A stretch of DNA of 64,000 bases from positions 45,020,581-45,084,580 of the forward strand of contig OX442314.1 of NCBI GenBank assembly GCA_949358305.1, read 5' to 3'. Source of the DNA: Strigamia acuminata. Lineage: Eukaryota > Arthropoda > Chilopoda > Geophilomorpha > Linotaeniidae. Positions 48,001-60,000 of this stretch are shown piece after piece (the first letter of the stretch is position 1; the number at the start of each line of letters is the position of its first letter). The notes under the pieces are model-generated. The model searched no databases. It was not told the DNA's origin and saw only the letters and a list, made by a program, of their open reading frames with translations. A program made the translations under genes and the position numbers.

Positions 48001-51000
48001 AGAGAAAAGATCAATTATCGAGGCAAATCCCCACCACAAAACAACGCATCGCCGGTATACACTTAAGCGTACAGTGCACAACACTACTGTTTATTTTCAA
48101 TGATCCAATAAATAAAATTTGAAACAAAGTTGAGTGGAATTGTACGTTTCTTGTATATTAAAGGTTTTATTTTGTTTGTTTACACTTAATTTTTTTTTTC
48201 CATCATAGAATGGCGACTCGATACTTTTGTAGCTCGAATTCACTTCGTAAACGTGGTCGGTGTTCATCACGCGTCAATGCGCTCGTGCAATAGTATAGGC
48301 GCGCATACGATTTGATGCGCGCAAAACTTGCAAAACTTGCACGGAATTTGGGCAATTTTTGACAAATTTCAGCAGATTTTTGCCTGTATTTGACAAATTT
48401 CAGAAGATTTTTGCCTATATTTGACAAATTTCAGAAGATTTCCTCAATCCTCAAACATTTGCTGAAATTTCTCATAAAATTTCTAAAATTAATTGAAATT
48501 TGTCTGAAATTTGTCTGGAATTTGTCAAATATTGTCAAAAATCCGTGGAAATTTGTCAAATACTGGCAAAAATCCATGTAAATTTGTCAAAAATTGCCAT
48601 AATTCGGTGCAAATTGTGTTAGATATTGGAAAAATTTATTTTAACGCTTCCAACGCGCCAGTAAATCGCGCGTGCACACGCATGGATTTTTCGTCATAGT
48701 TGGATGCGCGCAAACCTCACGTAACTTGCGCCAAAATTTGGCAATTTTTGACAAATTTCAGCAGATTTTTGCCAGTATTTGACAAATTTCCACTGATTTT
48801 TGACAATATTTGACCCAACAACTGCGCCACGTTCCAGGCGCCGGTTTAGGCATTTTAGACCCGTTTTAGACCGTTTTAGATGGCGAAAACGTTCTCTCCA
48901 TCATTTTCTACCCCTGGGTGAGGTTTTCAGCGTTCATGATTGATGAAAAAGCTGTTTTCTAACTAGCTGTCCCATTGCTAGTTTTGGCGTCAGGTTTTAG
49001 CAACCTTCCGATCCGACTCTGTCGTCTGCACGACCTCCAAGACTGTTTTAGGGTTAATTTGAGTCAAATAATTCATTCTGGGGGTTGTTTTGGGTTTTTT
49101 ACAAGTGTGTTTTTGTAGTTTTTATTGGTTTCAAACATTGTCAATTCTTTATACAAGTGTAACTTTCATTTCTCTGTATTTTGAGAACTTTGCATTGCAG
49201 CAAAGTTCATTTCTTGCCCCTTAATTATTGTGTAATTGTTGGTTTTCAAGCCCGTTTTTTAACAATAACTTTATTTGAAGTGCCTATTGTTTCAGGCACG
49301 TGCTTCCACGTGCCTTTTATTGTTGAGCAATTTCTTGGGCAGTTGCGCTCCTGTTGCTAGCATTGCCGCGCGTTCTCCGCGCGCGTACTCGCGCGTTTCG
49401 CATCACACACATTCGGGTTCAATGGCCTATCGCGGCGGCACATTGTGTGGCATAGCGCGGCACGTTGCAATTACGTGACGTGGCACGTTGCTGTTACGTG
49501 ACGCGATAGCCAGTATTTAAGCAGGGGATTCCATCATCGTTTACACAAATGCGCATTGCAACGTGGAGGCGCATTCGAGTCCTTTTCCCAAGCGTTGAAA
49601 AAGGACAAAACTCGTATTCGATTCGAAAGCGAATCGAATACGATTTTTGTCCTTTTTCAACGCAAAATTGTATTCGATTCGCTTTCGAATCGAATACGAG
49701 TTTTGCCCTTCTTCAACGCGAAATCGTATTCGACTCGCTTTCGAGTCGAATGCGAATTTTTCCCTTCTTCAACGCGAAATCGTATTCGACTCGCTTTCGA
49801 ATCGAATACGAGTTTTGCCCTTCTTCAACGCGAAATCGTATTCGACTCGCTTTCGAGTCGAATGCGAATTTTGCCCTTCTTCAACGCGAAATCGTATTCG
49901 ACTCGTTTTCGAGTCGAATGCGAATTTTGCCCTTCTTCAACGCGAAATCGTATTCGACTCGTTTTCGAGTCGAATGCGAATTTTGCCCTTCTTCAACGCG
50001 AAATCGTATTCGACTCGTTTTCGAGTCGAGTACGAATTTTGCCCTTCTTCAACGCAAAATCGTATTCGACTCGTTTTCGAGTCGAGTACGAATTTTGCCC
50101 TTTCTTTCTCAACGCGAAATCGTATTCGACTCGTTTTCGAGTCGAATACGAGATAGTCGATGACCCGTTCCCGGACTTTGACTCGTACGACTCGTATTCG
50201 AGATGTATTCGAGATGTATTCGAATCGTATTCGAGTCGCATTCGAGATGGTCGATGATTTCCACTCGCTCGTATACGCGTTGTATACGAGCTCGTATTTT
50301 GATCGTAATCGTAAACGAATCGTTTACAAGTTGTATACAAGTTGTATACGACGTGTATACACCTCGTATACGAACGAAGTTTGGAAAATCCACCGGACAC
50401 TTACTACGACATGAAAACACATAGTAGTCACATACGTCTTATTTGGAAATTGTGTTTTCACAAACTTCGTTCGTATACGAGGTGTATACACGTCGTATAC
50501 GACTTGTATACGACTTGTAAACGATTCGTTTACGATTACGATCAAAATACGAGCTCGTATACAACGCGTATACGAGCGAGTGGAAATCATCGACCATCTC
50601 GAATACGACTCGAATTCGATTAGTATTCGATTCGAATACGATTCGAATTCGATTCGAATACGAATACGATCAAAATACGAACTCGTAACAACTCGAATAC
50701 GAGATAGTCGATGACCCGTTCCCGGACTTTGACTCGTACGACTTGTATTCGAGATGTATTCGAGATGTATTCGAATCGTATTCGAGTCGCATTCGAGATG
50801 GTCGATGATTTCCACTCGCTCGTATACGCGTTGTATACGAGCTCGTATTTTGATCGTAATCGTAAACGAATCGTTTACAAGTCGTATACAAGTCGTATAC
50901 AAGTCGTATACGACGTGTATACACCTCGTATACGAACGAAGTTTGGAAAATCCACCGGATACTTACTACGACATGAAAACACATAGTAGTCACATACGTC

Positions 51001-54000
51001 TTATTTGGAAATTGTGTTTTCACAAACTTCGTTCGTATACGAGGTGTATACACGTCGTATACGACTTGTATACGACTTGTAAACGATTCGTTTACGATTA
51101 CGATCAAAATACGAGCTCGTATACAACGCGTATACGAGCGAGTGGAAATCATCGACCATCTCGAATACGACTCGAATTCGATTAGTATTCGATTCGAATA
51201 CGATTCGAATTCGATTCGAATACGAATACGATCAAAATACGAACTCGTAACAACTCGAATACGAGATAGTCGATGACCCGTTCCCGGACTTTGACTCGTA
51301 CGACTTGTATTCGAGATGTATTCGAGATGTATTCGAATCGTATTCGAGTCGCATTCGAGATGGTCGATGATTTCCACTCGCTCGTATACGCGTTGTATAC
51401 GAGCTCGTATTTTGATCGTAATCGTAAACGAATCGTTTACAAGTCGTATACAAGTCGTATACAAGTCGTATACGACGTGTATACACCTCGTATACGAACG
51501 AAGTTTGGAAAATCCACCGGATACTTACTACGACATGAAAACACATAGTAGTCACATACGTCTTATTTGGAAATTGTGTTTTCACAAACTTCGTTCGTAT
51601 ACGAGGTGTATACACGTCGTATACGACTTGTATACGACTTGTAAACGATTCGTTTACGATTACGATCAAAATACGAGCTCGTATACAACGCGTATACGAG
51701 CGAGTGGAAATCATCGACCATCTCGAATACGACTCGAATTCGATTCGTATTCGATTCGAATACGATTCGAATTCGATTCGAATACGAATACGATCAAAAT
51801 ACGAACTCGTAACAACTCGAATACGAGATAGTCGATGACCCGTTCCCGGACTTTGACTCGTACGACTTGTATTCGAGATGTATTCGAGATGTATTCGAAT
51901 CGTATTCGAGTCGCATTCGAGATGGTCGATGATTTCCACTCGCTCGTATACGCGTTGTATACGAGCTCGTATTTTGATCGTAATCGTAAACGAATCGTTT
52001 ACAAGTCGTATACAAGTCGTATACAAGTCGTATACGACGTGTATACACCTCGTATACGAACGAAGTTTGGAAAATCCACCGGATACTTACTACGACATGA
52101 AAACACATAGTAGTCACATACGTCTTATTTGGAAATTGTGTTTTCACAAACTTCGTTCGTATACGAGGTGTATACACGTCGTATACGACTTGTATACGAC
52201 TTGTAAACGATTCGTTTACGATTACGATCAAAATACGAGCTCGTATACAACGCGTATACGAGCGAGTGGAAATCATCGACCATCTCGAATACGACTCGAA
52301 TTCGATTAGTATTCGATTCGAATACGATTCGAATTCGATTCGAATACGAATACGATCAAAATACGAACTCGTAACAACTCGAATACGAGATAGTCGATGA
52401 CCCGTTCCCGGACTTTGACTCGTACGACTTGTATTCGAGATGTATTCGAGATGTATTCGAATCGTATTCGAGTCGCATTCGAGATGGTCGATGATTTCCA
52501 CTCGCTCGTATACGCGTTGTATACGAGCTCGTATTTTGATCGTAATCGTAAACGAATCGTTTACAAGTCGTATACAAGTCGTATACAAGTCGTATACGAC
52601 GTGTATACACCTCGTATACGAACGAAGTTTGGAAAATCCACCGGATACTTACTACGACATGAAAACACATAGTAGTCACATACGTCTTATTTGGAAATTG
52701 TGTTTTCACAAACTTCGTTCGTATACGAGGTGTATACACGTCGTATACGACTTGTATACGACTTGTAAACGATTCGTTTACGATTACGATCAAAATACGA
52801 GCTCGTATACAACGCGTATACGAGCGAGTGGAAATCATCGACCATCTCGAATACGACTCGAATTCGATTCGTATTCGATTCGAATACGATTCGAATTCGA
52901 TTCGAATACGAATACGATCAAAATACGAACTCGTAACAACTCGAATACAAATCAAAGTCCGGGAAACAAAAATCGACCATCTCGTATACGATTCGAAAGC
53001 GAATCGAATACGATTTCGCGTTGAAGAAGGGCAAAATTCGTACTCGACTCGAAAACGAGTCGAATACGATTTCGCGTTGAAGAAGGGCAAAATTCGCATT
53101 CGACTCGAAAACGAGTCGAATACGATTTTGCGTTGAGAAAGGGCAAAATTCGCATTTGACTCGAAAACGAGTCGAATACGATTTCGCGTTGAAGAAGGGC
53201 AAAATTCGCATTCGACTCGAAAACGAGTCGAATACGATTTCGCGTTGAAGAAGGGCAAAATTCGCATTCGACTCGAAAACGAGTCGAATACGATTTCGCG
53301 TTGAAGAAGGGCAAAATTCGCATTCGACTCGAAAACGAGTCGAATACGATTTCGCATTGAAGAAGGGCAAAATTCGCATTCGACTCGAAAACGAGTCGAA
53401 TACGATTTCGCGTTGAAGAAGGGCAAAATTCGTACTCGACTCGAAAACGAGTCGAATACGATTTCGCGTTGAAGAAGGGCAAAATTCGCATTCGACTCGA
53501 AAACGAGTCGAATACGATTTCGCGTTGAAGAAGGGCAAAATTCGTATTCGATTCGAAAGCGAATCGAATACAATTTTGCGTTGAAAAAGGACAAAAATCG
53601 TATTCGATTCGCTTTCGAATCGAATACGAGTTTTGTCCTTTTTCAACGCTTGGGAAAAGGACTCGAATGCGCCTCCACGTTGCAATGCGCATTTGTGTAA
53701 ACGATGATGGAATCCCCTGCTTAAATACTGGCTATCGCGTCACGTAACAGCAACGTGCCACGTCACGTAATTGCAACGTGCCGCGCTATGCCACACAATG
53801 TGCCGCCGCGATAGGCCATTGAACCCGAATGTGTGTGATGCAAAACGCGCGAGTACGCGCGCGGAGAACGCGCGGCAATGCTAGCAACAGGAGCGCAACT
53901 GCCCAAGAAATTGCTCAACAATAAAAGGCACGTGGAAGCACGTGCCTGAAACAATAGGCACTTCAAATAAAGTTATTGTTAAAAAAACGGGCTTGAAAAC

Positions 54001-57000
54001 CAACAATTACACAATAATTAAGGGGCAAGAAATGAACTTTGCTGCAATGCAAAGTTCTCAAAATACAGAGAAATGAAAGTTACACTTGTATAAAGAATTG
54101 ACAATGTTTGAAACCAATAAAAACTACAAAAACACACTTGTAAAAACCCAAAACAACCCCCAGAATAAATTATTTGACTCAAATTAACCCTAAAACGGTC
54201 TTGGAGGTCGTGCAGACGACAGAGTCAGATCGGGAGGTTGCTAAAACCTGACGCCAAAACTAGCAAAGGGACAGCTAGTTAGAAAACAGCTTTTTCATCA
54301 AACATGAACGCTGAAAACCTCACCCAAGGGTAGAAAATGATGGAGAGAACGTTTTCGCCATCTAAAACGGTCTAAAACGGGTCTAAAATGCCTAAACCGG
54401 CGCCTGGAACGTGGCGCAGTTGTTGGGTCAAATATTGTCAAAAATCAGTGGAAATTTGTCAAATATAGGCAAAAATCTGCTGAAATTTGTCAAAAATTGA
54501 CCAAATTCCGTGCAAGTTTTGCAAGTTTTGTGCGCATCAAGCCATGCGCGCCTATACTATTGCACGAGCGCATTGACGCGTGATGAAAACCGACCACGTT
54601 TACGAAGTGAATTCGAGCTACAAAAGTATCAAATCGCCATTCTAGTATGGAACAAGAAAAATTAAGTGGAAACAAACAAAATAAAAACTTTAATATACGA
54701 GAAACGTACAATTCCACTCAACTTTGTTTCAAATTTTATTTATTGGATCATTAAAAATAAACAGTAGTGTTGTGCACTGTACACTTAAATGTATACCGCA
54801 GTACAAGTACCGCGGTCCCGGTACTGCACCGGTACACGTAAAAACGCGAGTTTCTCAAATTTAAAAAGTTGATGTCGGCGGCGATGCGTTGTTTTGTGGT
54901 GAGAATTTGCCTCGAGAATTGATCTTATCTCTTTGTTTGCAATATTTTTTTTGGCATTCTTTGTTGATTTTTCGGTTTGAATTTGTTTTTTTCCGGTGTA
55001 ATTTGAGTGGTGGAAGGTTGTTGGGGTGTGTTGAGGGCAATTTTGGTTATTTGTTGATTTTTAATTGATTTAATCGTTTTCTGTTTGTTTTTGCTGGTTT
55101 TTAATCGATTTTTCTGTATTTTTGGTCAATTTTTACCAATTGTAATTGTTATTTGTCATTCTGAATTGATTATTGTCCGATTTTATTCGATTATTGTCAG
55201 ATTTCAGTCGATTTTTGTCGATTTCTAATCAATGTTTATACATTTCTTATCAAGTTTTGTATATTTTTGTTGATTTTTAATCATATTTGTTCCTTTTTAA
55301 TCAAAGTCGAAAACGAGTTGTAAATGCGTTCGTATGCGACGCGAACGCGTATTGGAGTCGATTCCAAGTTCGTATTCCATCGCGAACGCGCATTTGAGAC
55401 GTAAACAAGTTTATCTTTTTCACTCTCGCTTGATCCCCCTTTATCGCGCCTCATTGCTCCTGTGAAAAAAAATATATGAGAATGCACAGAAATGAACCTT
55501 CCAATACTTACATGAAAATTGGCAACCTTGACACAAAACAGTCTATCGACACTCCCAACACCACCCCGGACATTTTTCGGAAGAGTTTGGTCCACCCGGA
55601 ATCCGCAGAATAGTCTCCCCCGAAATGCGGATTTCGCGGACGCCAATCCGCGAAAAGGATAAAAAATTTCCAATGTATAAACTTTATTTCTGTTTTCAGT
55701 TTCCTGATATGATTAAAGAAAATCCTAAATATTATTTCCAAACATTTATCAAATTCTTTTCAAAAGCAGTTGTGGAGGCGTCTACTACGAACGAGTCATC
55801 GTGGGCGTCAAATTTGAATATTTTTAACTTTCTGCGTTTGCACGAATTCGCAGAATTCGTCCACTGGCATCGTGGCGACGCATGGTCGACATTTTGTATT
55901 CATATGTGACGCGCACTCTATTTACTCACGTAGAACACACGAATCGCGCGCGTCAACGCGCACATGTAAATTTAGTTTCACTGAATCGCGTACGAGTTTT
56001 TCCCTTTTTCAACGCGAAATCGTATTCGACTCGCTTTCTAGTCGAGTACGAATTTTGCCCTTCTTCAACGCGAAATCGTATTCGACTCGCTTTCTAGTCG
56101 AGTACGAATTTTGCCCTTCTTCAACGCGAAATCGTATTCGACTCGTTTTCGAGTCGAATGCGAATTTTGCCCTTCTTCAACGCGAAATCGTATTCGACTC
56201 GTTTTCGAGTCGAATGCGAATTCGTATTCGACTCGTTTTCGAGTCGAATGCGAATTTTGTCCTTCTTCAACGCGAAATCGTATTCGACTCGTTTTCGAGT
56301 CGAGTACGAATTTTGCCCTTCTTCAACGCGAAATCGTATTCGACTCGTTTTCGAGTCGAGTACGAGTTTTGCCCTTCTTCAACGCGAAATCGTATTCGAC
56401 TCGTTTTCGAGTCGAGTACGAGTTTTGCCCTTCTTCAACGCGAAATCGTATTCGACTCGTTTTCGAGTCGAGTACGAATTTTGCCCTTCTTCAACGCGAA
56501 ATCGTATTCGACTCGTTTTCGAGTCGAGTACGAGTTTTGCCCTTCTTCAACGCGAAATCGTATTCGACTCGTTTTCGAGTCGAGTACGAGTTTTGCCCTT
56601 CTTCAACGCGAAATCGTATTCGATTCGCTTTCGAATCGTATACGAGATGGTCGATTTTTGTTTCCCGGACTTTGATTCGTATTCGAGTTGTTACGAGTTC
56701 GTATTTCGATCGTATTCGTATTCGAATCGAATTCGAATCGTATTCGAATCGAATACGAATCGAATTCGAGTCGTATTCGAGATGGTCGATGATTTCCACT
56801 CGCTCGTATACGCGTTGTATACGAGCTCGTATTTTGATCGTAATCGTAAACGAATCGTTTACAAGTTGTATACAAGTTGTATACGACGTGTATACACCTC
56901 GTATACGAACGAAGTTTGTGAAAACACAATTTCCAAATAAGACGTATGTGACTACTATGTGTTTTCATGTCGTAGTAAGTATCCGGTGGATTTTCCAAAC

Positions 57001-60000
57001 TTCGTTCGTATACGAGGTGTATACACGTCGTATACAACTTGTATACGACTTGTAAACGATTCGTTTACGATTACGATCAAAATACGAGCTCGTATACAAC
57101 GCGTATATGAGCGAGTGGAAATCATCGACCATCTCGAATGCGACTCGAATACGATTCGAATACATCTCGAATACATCTCGAATACGAGTCGTACGAGTCA
57201 AAGTCCGGTAACGGGTCATCGTATTCGAGTTGTTACGAGTTCGTATTTTGATCGTATTCGTATTCGAATCGAATTCGAATCGTATTCGAATCGAATACGA
57301 ATTCGCATTCGACTCGAAAACGAGTCGAATACGATTTCGCGTTGAAGAAGGGCAAAATTCGTACTCGACTCGAAAACGAGTCGAATACGATTTCGCGTTG
57401 AAGAAGGGCAAAATTCGCATTCGACTCGAAAACGAGTCGAATACGAATTCGCATTCGACTCGAAAACGAGTCGAATACGATTTCGCGTTGAAGAAGGGCA
57501 AAACTCGTACTCGACTCGAAAACGAGTCGAATACGATTTCGCGTTGAAGAAGGGCAAAACTCGTACTCGACTCGAAAACGAGTCGAATACGATTTCGCGT
57601 TGAAGAAGGGCAAAATTCGCATTCGACTCGAAAACGAGTCGAATACGAATTCGCATTCGACTCGAAAACGAGTCGAATACGATTTCGCGTTGAAGAAGGG
57701 CAAAACTCGTACTCGACTCGAAAACGAGTCGAATACGATTTCGCGTTGAAGAAGGGCAAAACTCGTACTCGACTCGAAAACGAGTCGAATACGATTTCGC
57801 GTTGAAGAAGGGCAAAATTCGCATTCGACTCGAAAACGAGTCGAATACGATTTCGCGTTGAAGAAGGGCAAAACTCGTACTCGACTCGAAAACGAGTCGA
57901 ATACGATTTCTCGTTGAAGAAGGGCAAAACTCGTACTCGACTCGAAAACGAGTCGAATACGATTTCGCGTTGAAGAAGGGCAAAATTCGCATTCGACTCG
58001 AAAACGAGTCGAATACGATTTCGCGTTGAAGAAGGGCAAAACTCGTACTCGACTAGAAAACGAGTCGAATACGATTTCGCGTTGAAGAAGGGCAAAATTC
58101 GCATTCGACTCGAAAACGAGTCGAATACGATTTCGCGTTGAAGAAGGGCAAAATTCGTACTCGACTAGAAAGCGAGTCGAATACGAGATCATTTTTTGAT
58201 CTGGGTCGTGAATGCGTCCGTATGTCACGCGAACGCGTGTTGGAGTCGATTCCGAGTTCGTATTCCATCTTGAACGCGCATTGGAGACGTAAACCAGTTT
58301 ATTTTACCCACTCTCGCTCGATCCCGCTTCATCGCTCCTTGTCGCTCCTGTGAAAAAAAATACATGAGAATGTGCAGAAATGAACCTTCCAATACTCACA
58401 TGAAAATTGACAACCTTGACACAAAACAGTCTATTGACACTCCCAACACCACCCCGGACATTTTCCGGAAGAGTTTGGTCCACCCGGAATCCCCAGAATA
58501 GTCGCCCCCGAAATGCGGATTTCGCGGAAGCCAATCCGCGAAAAGGTTAGGATCCTTTGGTGTTTGACTGGTGTGGCCAGCCCTCGTAGCGAAGGATTGG
58601 GCGATTGCCCACGACTGTTGACCCTTATTATTTCGACGGTCCTGTTGGAAGGCTTCCAGAAATTCGCTCTGGATTTCGACTGGCTCGTTCACTATACTAT
58701 CCCATCCTTGAACGTTGATTCCTTTCGAGCTGAGGGAATCGGCCTCGCTTTCGTCGTCGGCGTCGGATGTTCGGGTGGAATCGTAGGAGTCCGTCGTTTG
58801 GTTATTCGTTTTTTGACGTTTTACGCTTTTTCGACCCCTTCTAAGGGCTCGTTTTTCCGCTCGCTCTTTGGCAAGACGAATGATCATGTTCATCTGTGCT
58901 AGCGGGTCCCCTTCTTCATCGTAAGGGATTCCCTCCAGTCGAGCGAGTTCGTACGCTTCTTTACAGCTATCGATTTGGGATTTCTTCGAATTATAACCGT
59001 GTGTGATCGTGACACGATTACTCTGGCGATTATCCTGATTGTCGAATAGGTTATACCCGTTCTGACTTTGTTCGGATTCTTCTTCTTCCTCTTCTTCGAC
59101 TTCTCCTTCGATTCGCTGGTTTATTGGCGTTTTATTCGTTGGGGCTTTGCTAGCGGGTACTTTACTAGCCGGCGTTTTATCGGTCGGTACTTTCTCGGGT
59201 GGTTTTTCCGCGTGGTTTTCGTTGACTGGTGTCTTTCCAGTCGTCTTTTCCCTCGTCGGCTCCGGTGGCTGCTTTTCTAACGCTGGACTAGCTAATGCTT
59301 CGGCCCTTGCCTTGGCGGATTCCATGGCTTTTCTTCGGGCGCTTGCGGTTGAAGGGTTTCGATTTTTCCCGCTTTTCGTCATTTCGATAGTTTGCAAATG
59401 TCAAACCGTAAGATACGTTTATTTAAAATAGTCTGATTAGTCAAACTATCCCGGACAGACCCCCACGTGTCGTAACCTTGATTCCGGTAAATAAACTTAC
59501 ACAATATCTTACTAATAACACCCTTTATTTCACACTTGTAATAATACAATAATGATACTTAACAATGTGGTCTCGGATCCTTGCTGGCGGATACGATTTG
59601 TTGCTGCACGGCAGTCTTACACGTGGCTTCTACTGTTGTCTAGGGTAATGGCGTCTGGCGAAACACGTGTTCGCAAACGCTTCGCTTCGGGAGATATTAC
59701 GATCGTAGTATTGCTACGATAATATCTGTGACTCTGATTTATAGATGTAATTGGCAACGGGCATCGATCCTCTATCAATCCGGTAAAACGGCCTGACGGT
59801 GAGGTGGTGATGCTAATGTTGCTCTGGTATCTATAAAGTGGGGGTTTCCGGTCAGACACGGGTTTAAATAGTGGCTGGACCGGAAATGACGTATTTGCAT
59901 AAATTCGGGGAATTCTGCAAATCTATGACGTTGTCACGTCAGTCTCGCAGAAACGGTAAAACTAGTATAGCTAATTTTCCCGCAATAATCTGACAATCAT

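Noticed and set aside
49275-49478. 67-codon ORF conserved in both palindrome arms (also 53763-53966)
   Set aside because: Conservation follows from the inverted duplication of the whole arm; there is no recognised domain and the arm is conserved outside the ORF as well.
49640-53640. CRISPR array
   Set aside because: The repeats are contiguous with no unique spacers, and the DNA is animal nuclear sequence.
49549-53692. Long overlapping ORFs (up to 412 codons) on both strands
   Set aside because: They are made of 55-bp and 562-bp satellite units read in cycling frames. Both strands and several frames are open at once, there are no start contexts or domains, and the sequence is explained by repeat composition.
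55872-58228. Further long ORFs (up to 379 codons) in the third satellite block
   Set aside because: Same satellite units in both orientations; repeat artefacts.
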